A stretch of DNA of 64,000 nt from a virus, in IMG/VR virus record IMGVR_UViG_3300043172_000799, positions 28,944-92,943 of that record, one strand, 5' to 3'. A program made the translations under genes and the position numbers. Below the pieces are notes generated by a model. It was not told where the DNA came from, did not search any database, and saw nothing but the letters and a program-made list of their open reading frames with translations. Shown here one piece after another: positions 50,701 to 60,150 of this stretch (its first letter is position 1; each line of letters starts with the position of its first letter).

Positions 50701-51216
50701 CAACTGATAGCCAGTGGAAACTACGCTGTGGGTATTGGGTTTGTGGCAGCAGGATTAACATCCTCCTTTTTGACAGGTCTGGCTAAGGGTAAAGCAGAAG
50801 CGGATGAAACTGCTAATGCACAAGGAAATGCATTCTCAGGTTCAAACATAATTCCGTTCGCTTCCGGTGGATCATTTACTAATTCAGTAATTGATTCTCC
50901 TACTAACTTTGCTTTTGCAAATGGTGGGGCACTAGGTCTAATGGGTGAAGCAGGACCAGAAGCTATACTACCTTTATCTAGAACATCTTCTGGAAATTTA
51001 GGTGTGGAAACTACCGGAATGGGTGGGGCAAATATCTCCATTAATATAATAAATAATACTGGATCTCAGGTACAGACAAAGGAAAGAAAAACTCCTGATG
51101 GAACACAGATAGAAGTTATCATTGGACAGGTTGTTGGAAAGCAATTAGCTAATGGTAAATATGATTCTGCCATGCAAGGCAGATACGGCACTAAAGTAAA
51201 AGGGATAGCAGTATAA
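47713..51216 (+). CDS. Tape measure protein
   Basis: A 1167-residue, mainly helical protein that sets tail length. The N-terminus (ITTLFIKVDSNGVVTASKNL) leads into TP901-type text: GTKALNTSTKATAVTLASASS, 'LSVSSGVSLNNLTEGLYQTISAF' and 'VTKAYGDTTAKATQKVFDLA'. Hydrophobic segments lie near residues 420-470 and 930-1030. The C-terminus carries the usual FANGGALGLMGEAGPEAILP motif. It overlaps the next gene by one base. Confidence 0.92.
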   Translation: MANITTLFIKVDSNGVVTASKNLKGLKDQANKVVPAVAKVTAGTKALNTSTKATAVTLASASSGLKTVGRDLNRYSLLLAGAGTAVAKFSFDLSKGLGQVQTLIPDTGNRIFELEDALKDLSVSSGVSLNNLTEGLYQTISAFQDSADTIDIFTQATEASIAGNARVVDSIELASAVTKAYGDTTAKATQKVFDLAFETVRLGQTTFPQLANGIQTATDSAVRLGISQEELFATFSALTGVIGDASEVATKFRSASASLLNPNENLLRLFKALSEQTGESIKNGKDFVKVAGGWQEALALVVDTAEKAGQPLQTYIRRIEGITLASRLAGNSAEKYASDLEDANNAVGASKRSYDEVKEGIDSFRQSILESRQQIIVAATEIGENLVPRLAELLAKIADAVTSFSNMDDELQHFIITVGASLAVLGPFLILLGSIARAIKAIQALKASATFISLATALGGPAGLIAILAVAVTGFLLLNSTIAKSIKTQKELSDAISSTSGVGTAFNNLATKYETVNDVTTVNRDLNKELVELYPELSENVDIYKDSLGDVYNELVKIKQIKLELALQAQIDTLHDLRANAREAGDAYADILPEFRALFDELGGHEEFTGGFEGFLQAVSSGEVAVDNYLGLINRFRIRQGELNIEQGKFAEVYDEVLERIESTGLFDVIADEANILKLIPKTLQEVLNKTQEELDKNKPEIDLTLDADTKEKALKTWQEWFEQITGVAKERFGNSGKVASEEFIAQIKKATSDQDILSLLIGEDLDNVKSAKSEIDKMKSALLELVTIAKDEVKDGEIFEFDDKSIRTLIQGINEATDALKGFQAQSLKDTLKDDLLAMDKLNEAFGEAPESFDALTAKADVLGEALEKALELDLEGTGFVEDLKSQLSEVEEALSSTFEGAQNNVVDFFEKAQKAMFEFMTNTMGMAPQVALAISEIGVALLSLGIDGITSSFEALGNAFADGVASGKELNDILADQALAILEMLPQLFIQAGLQLIASGNYAVGIGFVAAGLTSSFLTGLAKGKAEADETANAQGNAFSGSNIIPFASGGSFTNSVIDSPTNFAFANGGALGLMGEAGPEAILPLSRTSSGNLGVETTGMGGANISINIINNTGSQVQTKERKTPDGTQIEVIIGQVVGKQLANGKYDSAMQGRYGTKVKGIAV

Positions 51217-51596
51217 TGCCTACAATAATAGATTGGGATTCAACACTCCCACAATCATACATACAAAGTTCTTTTAATCACACACCACAAGGTAATGTAT
51301 TAAGAACAAACATGGATTCTGGGCCTGCTAAAGTGAGGAGGCTATTCACAGCAGTACCGGAAAATTATTCCGGTGTGATGGTGATGACTTCTGCCCAGTT
51401 AACAACATTTAAAACATTTTTTACTACAACTCTGGGGTATGGAATTAATACTTTCAACTTCCCAGATCCGTTCAATCTTTCTTCTACTATAGAAGTTAGA
51501 TTTAAAATAGATAGTAATGCTTCTCCATATCAAGTTACCCCTGATGCGGATACACTTGATTGGAGTATTACATTAAACTTGGAGTCTACACCATGA
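51216..51596 (+). CDS. Minor tail protein
   Basis: A 126-residue beta-rich protein: WDSTLPQSYIQSSFNHTPQGN...VRRLFTAVPENYSG, then helix and FPDPF. This pattern is typical of the small protein that follows the tape measure in siphophages with DUF1833 and NlpC/P60 tips. Overlaps the next gene by 4 bases. Confidence 0.75.
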   Translation: MPTIIDWDSTLPQSYIQSSFNHTPQGNVLRTNMDSGPAKVRRLFTAVPENYSGVMVMTSAQLTTFKTFFTTTLGYGINTFNFPDPFNLSSTIEVRFKIDSNASPYQVTPDADTLDWSITLNLESTP

Positions 51597-52069
51597 GTAG
51601 AAACATATCAAATACTGCTAGAATAGCTATAAATGCTCCTCAGACAGATCAGGTCTTTTTGGTGATTTTAACAATTGATCATCCAGATTTATCTTCTCCT
51701 ATGCGAGTTGTAAACAACAAACAGAGTGTTATATCAAATGGGGAAACATATATAGCTACAGCATTCAGTTTTATACCTCCTGCACAGGAGGATGGAGTAA
51801 TAAGTAATAGTCAATTATCTATTGATAATGTAGACAGACTAATGGTACAAGTAATAAGAACAATTAGTTCTCCTGCTGATATAAGTGCCAGCATAATTTT
51901 AGCTGATTCTCCTGATGTAGTGGAAGCAGGACCTTGGGATTTTAAACTTAGAGATGTGACGTATAACCGAGAAACCGTTTCTGGAGAATTGGTATATGCA
52001 AGTTATTTAAGGGACAATTTGGGTACTATAAAATATAAGAATATTAATTTCCCAGGATTATTCGGATGA
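51593..52069 (+). CDS. Tail tip protein (DUF1833)
   Basis: A 158-residue protein. I start it at the ATG that overlaps the upstream stop. ILTIDHPDLSSPMRVVNNKQ, then SVISNGETYIATAFSFIPP and a late REVSG-like strand (NRETVSGELVYA) define DUF1833, a tip component next to NlpC/P60 proteins. Confidence 0.85.
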   Translation: MSRNISNTARIAINAPQTDQVFLVILTIDHPDLSSPMRVVNNKQSVISNGETYIATAFSFIPPAQEDGVISNSQLSIDNVDRLMVQVIRTISSPADISASIILADSPDVVEAGPWDFKLRDVTYNRETVSGELVYASYLRDNLGTIKYKNINFPGLFG

Positions 52070-52473
52070 TAGATATAAATAAATATATAGGAATTCCTTA
52101 TAAAACAAAGGGATATGATTTTGATGGAGCGGATTGCTTTGGTTTAGTTAGGTTATTTCTTCAAAATGAGTTTGGAATGGCTATGCCTAAATTTGAACAA
52201 TACAACCCTGATGAGGATATTAAAGAAGTAGCAAAACAATTCAGTTTGAATATTCCTCTGATAGCAGGAGAAAGGGTGGACATCCCTGAAATAGGAGATG
52301 TGGCTTTGTTCCACTTTCGTGGAATTGCCAGTCATATTGGAATATACGTAGGGAACAATAGAGTACTCCATATATTAAGAGGAACTAATTCTACTTGTGA
52401 AGCTATTGATAGTAGAAGATTAAAAGGAAGATTAGAGGGTTATTATGGACTTGAACGAAAAAATAAAACTTAG
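52066..52473 (+). CDS. NlpC/P60 tail tip peptidase
   Basis: A 135-residue papain-like peptidase. The catalytic Cys is in GADCFGLVRLFL (about residue 26), the His in ASHIGIYVGN (about 86), followed by NNRVLHI. Such tip proteins cut cell-wall peptides as DNA enters. It overlaps neighbours on both sides, indicating coupled translation. Confidence 0.88.
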   Translation: MIDINKYIGIPYKTKGYDFDGADCFGLVRLFLQNEFGMAMPKFEQYNPDEDIKEVAKQFSLNIPLIAGERVDIPEIGDVALFHFRGIASHIGIYVGNNRVLHILRGTNSTCEAIDSRRLKGRLEGYYGLERKNKT

Positions 52474-55400
52474 TGTTGTTCCGCATCCTTTTAAGACGGA
52501 ACGGATAGATTCTGAAGTAGATAGAAAAACATATAAAGAATTATTTGAAGAACATGTAGATACATTTCTTCCAATAGAACACGCATTAATTTTTGATAAA
52601 GATAGAAAAATTGCATTAGAAGATTTTGGTAATCTACCAGAATCTAACAATGTAATTATAAAAATGCTTCCGGCAGGAGATGATTCTGCATCCCCAACTG
52701 GAGCAAATGATTTTGGAGCACTTGGGCCATCATCCACTGGGAGTGGGGAAGGGCTAGGAACACTCCAAAAAACAGGTGGATTCTTACTTACAGTACTGGG
52801 AGCTATTCTTTTATTTACACCATTATCTCCCCTTGGGGGAATGATACTAGGTGCCGGACTATCCTTATTTTACACTGGAACTCAGACATATAAAACAGAA
52901 ACACCAGATCTATCAGGCACAGAAAGAGAAGCAGTTGTTACAACTCCATCCATTCGTGGAGCAAAAAACAAGACTAAAATTGGAGGGAATGTTCCTATCT
53001 TATTGGGAACACACTTATTAGTTCCCGACACAATTGCAATACCATATTCATCAGTATCAGGAAATGAGCAACGATTGCACCAATTATTTTGTTTTGGGTA
53101 TAATGATATAACAATAGATGAAAGTACATTAAAAATAGGTGATAATCCAATTTCTAACTATAATAGTTTTTTATACAATATACAAAAAAATACTAGTCCT
53201 CCTACGCATTACCCAAAAAGAATTATACAAAATAGTATTGGGTTAGAATTAGTAGGACCAGAAATACAAGGGACTACACCTACATTCCCATTATATCAAA
53301 TAACAAGTACTAACACAAGGCAAATTGATGTTGAAATAGTTTGGCCTAATGGAGTAGTATTCTATACCAATGAGGGTGAACCATCCTATCACGCAGTATG
53401 GTTTAGTATATTTCTTAGTAATTATGATGGCACAAATAGACACAGAGTGTATAACACATTCATGAGTGGAAGTGAAGCTGTAACCAAAAGAGGAACATAT
53501 CCCATTGTTTTAGACAATGATACATCTGGAGGATCTGATTATTACGATGAAAAAAGACAGTATAAAATAGAAGTATATCGAGTTACACCAGACTATAGTA
53601 ATTCCCAATGGGTAGATTCAACATATCTGGATAGTATCAAAAGTCACACTGCCTCATATGATTCAAATGTCTATTCTAATAACAGACCTGTAGACCCAAC
53701 CACACAAGGACAATTAGCTATTATTAGTGTTGATGTCCTAGCAGAAAATCAATTAAAAGGGGTAATTGATCAACTTAATGCTATTGGGCAATTACATACA
53801 CTTAAGTATGATGGAGTTGGATCTGGACCCACAGCATGGTCTGTAGCAGGAACTAATAATCCTGCGTCCATGTTTCGGTATATATTGCAAGATAGTAAGG
53901 TAAATCCACATCCAACAACAGATGCACAGATAGATTGGGCTTCTTTGGAAGAATGGTATACATTTTGTGTAACCAAAGAGTTTGAATGTAATGCCGTTTT
54001 AAATGGAAATATTACAGTTGCAGATGCATTAAATAATATTGCTTCAACAGGAAGAGCAGGATGGGTAACAATAGATGGTAAGTACTCCATAATAATAGAT
54101 GATGTAAAACCAGTTATCATACAGATGTTCACTCCACGAAATAGTACTAATTTTGTAGGAAGAAAAACATTTCCAGATAACGCTACTATGTTAAAAATAC
54201 AGTTCATAGACTCAACTACGGGATATACCTCTGCTGAAAGAGATGTGTATGTGAATGACGCTGTTCCAGATGATTCTGTTACTCAGTCGGTTAGTTTATT
54301 TGGAGCAATCTCATCTGATCAAGCATGGAAGATTGGAAAGTATATGTTGGCAACTAGCCTTCTACGTCCTGAAGCGTATAGTTTTACCGTGGATATAGAA
54401 AATCTAGTATGTACTAAAGGAGACAGAATATCTATAGCACATGATTCTGCCCTTATTGGGATTTCCCAAGGAAGAGTTAAGCTAATATTTGAAAGTGGTG
54501 GAGATACAGATGGGTTCACTTCTGATGAATTATTAAATTATGAAGCAGGAAAAGATTATGCAGTAAAAATTAGACTACAAGATGGAACTATAATTGAAGA
54601 GCCTATTGTAAATCAAGAAAGCTATACTGATTTTGTAGATTTTGTCACCCCAATAATAGGTACAGGCATCTTACTTTCCACAGAATTATTTTCTTTTGGA
54701 GAATTAGGAGAAGAAGTATTAGATCTTATAGTGGCTGGGATATCTCCGGCAGAAGGATTATCTGCATCCTTGACTTGTGTAGAATATTCTCCTGAAGTAT
54801 TTGATGCAGATTCAGGTGTTATACCTGAATACAATCCTGTAATAAGTAATCCTGGAGATGGCACAGTAGGTTTGAACTTCAGTACGTTATACGATCCAGA
54901 AAAATCTGCACAATATTTAGCATCACAAGATGCCATAAATGCAGGAAATATTGCAAGAGCAGGACAATCGTTGATTGCTTCAAGACCAGATGCATTTAGT
55001 GTTGTAGACCAAGCATTCGAAGTATGCATAGCTGACAGCGGTGAAATCATATTTGTAGATAGAACCACTAGTATACTATATAAGACCAGAAAAACAGATA
55101 GCTTCACAGGAACTCCTATAGGAGATGTGGTAGCGAGTAATCCAGCAAATGCAGGAGTGAATGGCTTTGGGAATTCTAGAATATTATATGTAAATAAGGA
55201 AGACAATGATAGAATATATTTAAAGAATATAACAGACTTATTAGATGGAACTCCGGTAACAACCAGTGGTGCAGAGCGACCACAATTTATAGGGAATGAT
55301 GAACTTCTTTACATAGGGTTTGATGGCTTTCTTTATAGAGGTGTAATTACGGATGCTTTAGATGGAGTACAAGTGACAACTTTTTCAATTGGGCATTATG

Positions 55401-56665
55401 TCCCAATATCCTCTTTAGAAATAATTTATTCAAATTGGAATGATGATTCAAAATTATACAGAAAAGCTAGTACAGATGACTTGGAGGGAACAATATTAAC
55501 CAACGTCTCTGCTGGTAGATTAGCTTATGCAAACGAGGGGAGTATTTATTACATAAACTATGATGATGGGCTACTAATTTACAAGATAAACATTGATGAT
55601 ACAATTACTGATGGGATACCGGCTTATCTTGCTTCTTTGGGTGTCACTGCTGACAGTGAAGGGAACGTTGTATTTATATCACTGTTTGACAATAGTACAA
55701 TATATAGTGGACTTCTTGATCTAGCTATTACAGATGGGTTTTTAGAAGCTTCGCCAAATGAGTTTACTTTATTGGGGGACTTACTTATAGGAAGTACTAG
55801 AATTTCAAATATCACTTCCGAAGCTTTGGATGAAATTGCAGTGAAAGACTCTTTCTACCATGAATATTTGTCGTTAGAAACAGTTGTGTTATTTAAAGGA
55901 AATGACTATGTAGTAGTAAATATTTCGGCTGGAGGCACATCTGTACAAGCAACAATAGAAGTAGCTGGAACACGTATTATATTAGATGCAAATAGGGTTA
56001 TTATTGATGGCACTGTAACAGCTAATTTATTAGAAGCAAGTGCTATAAATAGTAAGGCTAAGACAGATGGGGGATTTTACAAATCGGAATATGATTTAGA
56101 TTCGGGAGCACAGCTACTTAGAAGAGATGATGATACTATTATGCTCGATTTTGATGCAGATAGAACAGGAAGTGAGTTACTTCTTGGTGGAACATTAGTT
56201 GGTGTAGATGGAGAGTTTACCGGAACATTAACAGCAGTAGATGGGAGCTTCTCTGGAACACTAGATGCAGTTTCAGGAGTATTTGAAGGATTATCTGGTC
56301 TTAGAATGGAAGCGGTAGCCTACAGTGGAACAGAGACAGCATTCTACTACGACACTGGGAAGTCAAGTTCAACTACGGTAGTTGCAGGGACATTTTTCTT
56401 AGCAACAAGGGACATTTTCCTAATAGCAGGAGGATTTGATACACCAAACGCTTTATTTGGTGTACAATATTTATACAACACGTATAATGCCACAAATCGT
56501 GTAAACACAATGGATCTAACAGGGTTTGGAGATACAATTTCTGGATCTGTAGTTGTCAGAAGTGGTACTCTTCAGATTCAATTCATAAAAAATACAGCAG
56601 GGGCAGGAACATCTGCTAGTATGACGGCTATGGTAATTAGGCAACCAGATCCAGCTAGTCCGTAA
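52445..56665 (+). CDS. Tail tip / host-specificity protein (J-like)
   Basis: A 1406-residue protein. A ubiquitin-like start is followed by a hydrophobic hairpin (GGFLLTVLGAILLFTPLSPLG, about 110-135). Then comes the J-type core: TPSIRGAKNKTKIGGNVPIL, 'QLFCFGYNDITIDESTLKIG'. Later parts include beta-propeller-like repeats (YINYDDGLLIYKINIDD) and a C-terminal collar with LLEASAINSKAKTDGGF, which resembles the phage tip attachment region. It probably contacts the host receptor. Confidence 0.85.
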   Translation: MDLNEKIKLSVVPHPFKTERIDSEVDRKTYKELFEEHVDTFLPIEHALIFDKDRKIALEDFGNLPESNNVIIKMLPAGDDSASPTGANDFGALGPSSTGSGEGLGTLQKTGGFLLTVLGAILLFTPLSPLGGMILGAGLSLFYTGTQTYKTETPDLSGTEREAVVTTPSIRGAKNKTKIGGNVPILLGTHLLVPDTIAIPYSSVSGNEQRLHQLFCFGYNDITIDESTLKIGDNPISNYNSFLYNIQKNTSPPTHYPKRIIQNSIGLELVGPEIQGTTPTFPLYQITSTNTRQIDVEIVWPNGVVFYTNEGEPSYHAVWFSIFLSNYDGTNRHRVYNTFMSGSEAVTKRGTYPIVLDNDTSGGSDYYDEKRQYKIEVYRVTPDYSNSQWVDSTYLDSIKSHTASYDSNVYSNNRPVDPTTQGQLAIISVDVLAENQLKGVIDQLNAIGQLHTLKYDGVGSGPTAWSVAGTNNPASMFRYILQDSKVNPHPTTDAQIDWASLEEWYTFCVTKEFECNAVLNGNITVADALNNIASTGRAGWVTIDGKYSIIIDDVKPVIIQMFTPRNSTNFVGRKTFPDNATMLKIQFIDSTTGYTSAERDVYVNDAVPDDSVTQSVSLFGAISSDQAWKIGKYMLATSLLRPEAYSFTVDIENLVCTKGDRISIAHDSALIGISQGRVKLIFESGGDTDGFTSDELLNYEAGKDYAVKIRLQDGTIIEEPIVNQESYTDFVDFVTPIIGTGILLSTELFSFGELGEEVLDLIVAGISPAEGLSASLTCVEYSPEVFDADSGVIPEYNPVISNPGDGTVGLNFSTLYDPEKSAQYLASQDAINAGNIARAGQSLIASRPDAFSVVDQAFEVCIADSGEIIFVDRTTSILYKTRKTDSFTGTPIGDVVASNPANAGVNGFGNSRILYVNKEDNDRIYLKNITDLLDGTPVTTSGAERPQFIGNDELLYIGFDGFLYRGVITDALDGVQVTTFSIGHYVPISSLEIIYSNWNDDSKLYRKASTDDLEGTILTNVSAGRLAYANEGSIYYINYDDGLLIYKINIDDTITDGIPAYLASLGVTADSEGNVVFISLFDNSTIYSGLLDLAITDGFLEASPNEFTLLGDLLIGSTRISNITSEALDEIAVKDSFYHEYLSLETVVLFKGNDYVVVNISAGGTSVQATIEVAGTRIILDANRVIIDGTVTANLLEASAINSKAKTDGGFYKSEYDLDSGAQLLRRDDDTIMLDFDADRTGSELLLGGTLVGVDGEFTGTLTAVDGSFSGTLDAVSGVFEGLSGLRMEAVAYSGTETAFYYDTGKSSSTTVVAGTFFLATRDIFLIAGGFDTPNALFGVQYLYNTYNATNRVNTMDLTGFGDTISGSVVVRSGTLQIQFIKNTAGAGTSASMTAMVIRQPDPASP

Positions 56666-56681
56666 TAAGAAGGAGACAAAT

Positions 56682-56728
56682 AAATGTCAAGATTAACTAT
56701 TGACATTTAGTTCTGTATATGATATAAT
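56682..56728 (+). promoter_or_regulatory. Promoter of the lipoprotein gene, overlapping an inverted repeat
   Basis: TTGACA (56700-56705), 17 bp, TATAAT. The -35 box is the right arm of AAATGTCAA...TTGACATTT (56682-56708), a 9-bp inverted repeat that could be an operator. Confidence 0.8.
56684..56710 (+). pseudogene. Ghost start of the downstream fibre-like gene
   Basis: A 9-codon remnant, MSRLTIDI-stop, with AAGGAGACAAATAA before it. The real gene at 57288 begins MSRLILAN after AGGAGAGACAATTAA. The similarity of leader and first codons suggests the lipoprotein unit entered at the start of this gene and left the old start behind. Confidence 0.5.
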
Positions 56729-56763
56729 TCCACATGAAGTAACAATAAAATAATGGGGGATTT

Positions 56764-57207
56764 ATGCTTAAGATTTTAAAAACAACACTATTGGTAATAA
56801 TCATTTTTTTGAATCTTGGTTGTGCAAATATACTGTACAACCAAGATGCCATCACAGAGACGTTTAATAATATAGACGAAATAGCTGAGGTCATGCGTTC
56901 TATTGAATATGTGGCAGATGTAAAAGAAAACTGGCAATTACCAGAAACAACATATGATAGAGGTGCAGGGGACTGTGAGGATCAAGCATCTTTGTTCGCA
57001 TATCTTATAATAACTTATTTACATGCTGAAAATGTGTATTTAGTAAGATGTGAAAAGTCCAATGGAGAAGGACATATGATTGTTGAATGGGAAGGTGTTG
57101 AATGGGAAGGCATTAAGGGAGTAAAGATAAAAGACTTTGATTCAAAGTATACTTTTACTTACCGAATGTCCCTAGCTACTTACATTATTTTGGCTACAAT
57201 AATGTAA
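56764..57207 (+). CDS. Transglutaminase-like lipoprotein (moron candidate)
   Basis: A 147-residue protein: lipoprotein signal peptide with LNLGC, then DRGAGDCEDQASLFAYL, a transglutaminase/cysteine-protease core with Cys in GDCEDQ, and the His in GEGHMIVEW. The Asp is probably in KIKDFDSKY. It has its own consensus promoter within the tail operon, so it may be expressed in a lysogen. Possible role: surface change or superinfection exclusion (inference). Confidence 0.7.
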   Translation: MLKILKTTLLVIIIFLNLGCANILYNQDAITETFNNIDEIAEVMRSIEYVADVKENWQLPETTYDRGAGDCEDQASLFAYLIITYLHAENVYLVRCEKSNGEGHMIVEWEGVEWEGIKGVKIKDFDSKYTFTYRMSLATYIILATIM

Positions 57208-57287
57208 GTAAAGAACATATCACAGAACATAGTCTCCTGTTAAATAATACACAATAAATGCGTTATTAAAATAGGAGAGACAATTAA

Positions 57288-59585
57288 ATGAGTAGATTAA
57301 TACTAGCAAATTCAGACTATGAGGATTTTGATACTACAGCAGGGGCAGACAGCACTACACTTTCTGCAATTATTGGAAAACAATATATCATAAAAAATAG
57401 CGGTACAGGGGGAAACCCCCTTACCGTAAATTATGGGGCAAGCTTATTAAATTTAGAGGATGGACAAGCATTTTATTTCATCTTTGATGGAACACTGTGG
57501 TCTACCCTTTCAGGGCAAGGTGGGGCAGGAGCTTCCATTACTGGGGAATTAGGAGAAGCAGTAACAGCAGGAGATGCACTTTATTTTGCTACTGATGGTA
57601 AATTATACATAGCAGATAATACTGACCCTACAAAAGTTATACTGGCAGGATTATCATTATCCACTGCTTCATCTAGTGAAACAATAATAGCACAAAAAGC
57701 AGGGCTGATAGATTTCTATTCTGGCTTAACAGTTGGTACAGCATATTACTTAGGAGCAACAGGAAATCTTATAGAAGAAAGTACCATTAGTGGAGGAGCT
57801 GAAACTGTATTCATAGGAGTAGCAGTTTCAACATCAGCAATAGACGCAAATATACAATTACCTTCCGCTGGCGGTGGTGGGAGCATAACTGAAGGTACAT
57901 TAGGTGAAACAGTTGCCCAAGCCAAGTTAACTTATTTTAAAACAGATGGAAAAATGTACCTTGCAGATAATACAGATTTTACAAAATCATTTTGTGTGGG
58001 TTTTACTTTAACAGCAGGAATATTAGATGATGAAGTAGAAGCACAAAAAGCAGGATCAGTGGATTTATTCACTGGCTTAACAATAGGCTCAGACTATTAT
58101 CTGGGCACTGCTGGAGATATATTATTAAAAAGTCAATTAGCAGATGGAGCACAGATTGTATACGTTGGGAGAGCGGTATCAACTACAGAAATGGATGCAA
58201 ATGTTCAACCTCCACAGCCGGTTGTACGAACAGGCGATTTTGATGAAATTGGAACAATAAAATACTTTTCAACATATAAAGATAGACCTTCTCTCTTACC
58301 ATTTGCATTTGATAATGCTATTTCACAAGGAACATATTCTCCGCTATTTGCAGAAGTTGGACACATGTTTAATGATGCCCATGTTGCTGCTGGGGATGCA
58401 GACTTGAGTGGATCTGGAACACTGTTCTATCCTACTCCTCCACCAGACGCATATGGGAGAATTGGTATTCCAACACAAGAATTTACAGATTTAGATGTGG
58501 ATATTTCTCTTGATAGAGCCACAGGATTAACTGGAATTGTGAATGCATTAAGAGATGGTACAGCTTTTAGATTTGAACTTATTTCAGGAACTGTTCCAAC
58601 AGGCTTAACAGATGGAACTATTTATTATGGTCGTTTTGGTGATGGTTTTATGGATTTTTACCCAACAGAAGAGGATGCAATCGCAATTACTAATCGGGTG
58701 GATATAACCACTACTGGCTCTGGTACTTTCAGACTGACTCAAGAAGGGATTAGTATTGATGATGCAGTTGAAGATCATAATCATGGAGCATCTCTTGATA
58801 ATAGTGGTGTTGGTGGTGTAGGTGGAGCATTAGTAAGAGGAGTAACAAAGGATACTGAAAGCTCAGATGGAACATTCGTGACAGGTGTGAATGGTGCAAA
58901 CATCTCCAACGAAACAAGACCGAATACTTTCTACGAGTTCGCATATATTAAAGCAGAATCTATCACACCATCTGGTGAAGCTGTAAGCGCTTTGAGATAT
59001 GTCGAGGATTGGCAAACTTGCCCTCAACTCGGCAATGATGTAGTTATCAACCACAAATTAGGGATGCTCTTAGATGATGGATTACAAGTTATAGTACTTG
59101 GAAGAGATGCGGGGGGAATAATTTCTATACCATTCCATTTTAGATCGGATGTAAATGTAAATTATGGTTTAATACCTACAGATGTGGATATAAACAATAT
59201 ACTCATACAATCAGGAGATGCGTCGTCCCAAAGAATATTAGATAATAGTGGGCTTTTATCTATCATTATTGATATTAAAGTAGTAGTCACCAAACCAAAC
59301 CTTGTATCAACTTTCTACAACACAAATAACAGACAAGTCTATGATATTGCTGATGCTGTAGATGTGACTTACAATTTACCAGATGCTTCAAATACTCTTG
59401 ATGAAATTGTAGTAAAAAGGAGAGGAGCTGGAACTGGTAAAGTATTATTTAATACTCAGTCAGCACAGACTATTGATGGTAATATCCCTAGTACTTACGA
59501 ACTGGAAAATGCAGTAAAAGACATATTTGTAGTTTTCCCATCTGGTGGGAATTGGTTTATCAAAATATATAGTCTTATAGTGTAA
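57288..59585 (+). CDS. Tail fibre-like protein
   Basis: A 765-residue protein with two DUF2190-like repeat units: TGELGEAVTAGDALYFATDG...LYIADNTDPTKVILAGLSLS and EGTLGETVAQAKLTYFKTDG...MYLADNTDFTKSFCVGF. The C-terminal half is different and beta-rich, with DDAVEDHNHGASLDNSGVGG, like phage tail-collar ends, and a late shaft of Asn/Asp repeats. Likely part of the tip or a side fibre. Confidence 0.75.
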   Translation: MSRLILANSDYEDFDTTAGADSTTLSAIIGKQYIIKNSGTGGNPLTVNYGASLLNLEDGQAFYFIFDGTLWSTLSGQGGAGASITGELGEAVTAGDALYFATDGKLYIADNTDPTKVILAGLSLSTASSSETIIAQKAGLIDFYSGLTVGTAYYLGATGNLIEESTISGGAETVFIGVAVSTSAIDANIQLPSAGGGGSITEGTLGETVAQAKLTYFKTDGKMYLADNTDFTKSFCVGFTLTAGILDDEVEAQKAGSVDLFTGLTIGSDYYLGTAGDILLKSQLADGAQIVYVGRAVSTTEMDANVQPPQPVVRTGDFDEIGTIKYFSTYKDRPSLLPFAFDNAISQGTYSPLFAEVGHMFNDAHVAAGDADLSGSGTLFYPTPPPDAYGRIGIPTQEFTDLDVDISLDRATGLTGIVNALRDGTAFRFELISGTVPTGLTDGTIYYGRFGDGFMDFYPTEEDAIAITNRVDITTTGSGTFRLTQEGISIDDAVEDHNHGASLDNSGVGGVGGALVRGVTKDTESSDGTFVTGVNGANISNETRPNTFYEFAYIKAESITPSGEAVSALRYVEDWQTCPQLGNDVVINHKLGMLLDDGLQVIVLGRDAGGIISIPFHFRSDVNVNYGLIPTDVDINNILIQSGDASSQRILDNSGLLSIIIDIKVVVTKPNLVSTFYNTNNRQVYDIADAVDVTYNLPDASNTLDEIVVKRRGAGTGKVLFNTQSAQTIDGNIPSTYELENAVKDIFVVFPSGGNWFIKIYSLIV

Positions 59586-59618
59586 ATAATGGAGGCTTTG
59601 GCCTCTAAGGAGAAATAG

Positions 59619-60140
59619 ATGAAAAATGGAACAGTAATACTTACATATCCTAGAGGTAAGTTTGATAAGTGGTACGTGAACTTCGTAATATGGTGTATCC
59701 AAAAAGTAACTAAGTCAAAGTACATTCACACACAAGTATGGGTGGATGGATATATGCTAGAAACGGTTCACCCCAGTGGATTCCAAAAGAAGAAGCAGAC
59801 TCCAGAGAAAAGAGAAGGTCTTGATTTCTTAGAACCAATTAGGGACCTAACACAGAAAGAGTGTGATTCTATTACAGCATATTTTGATGATAAAATTCGC
59901 AACAATATTCCCTATGGATATGCAAAGCTTTTCCTTAGTTTCATACTTGCATGGTCAAGACCCTTCTGGGAGAAAATCAAATGGATTCCTTTTCAAGAAG
60001 ATAAAATTTGGGGTAATCATTGCTCTTCAGGAGTAGATGAGGCTTTTAAGTTTTCTGGGATTGATATTCTGCCTAATGGGTATGAAGAGATAACATCCCC
60101 TAGCGATTTCATTCAATCAGATTTTTTTATAATTAAATAG
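59619..60140 (+). CDS. YiiX-like permuted papain-fold hydrolase
   Basis: A 173-residue protein. Its His is in KYIHTQVWVDG and its Cys in GNHCSSGVDEAFK, the order (His before Cys) of permuted NlpC/P60 enzymes such as YiiX. It lies at the start of the lysis group, so a cell-wall or lipid amide role is possible. AAGGAGA precedes the ATG. Confidence 0.7.
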   Translation: MKNGTVILTYPRGKFDKWYVNFVIWCIQKVTKSKYIHTQVWVDGYMLETVHPSGFQKKKQTPEKREGLDFLEPIRDLTQKECDSITAYFDDKIRNNIPYGYAKLFLSFILAWSRPFWEKIKWIPFQEDKIWGNHCSSGVDEAFKFSGIDILPNGYEEITSPSDFIQSDFFIIK

Positions 60141-60150
60141 GAGAAGATAC

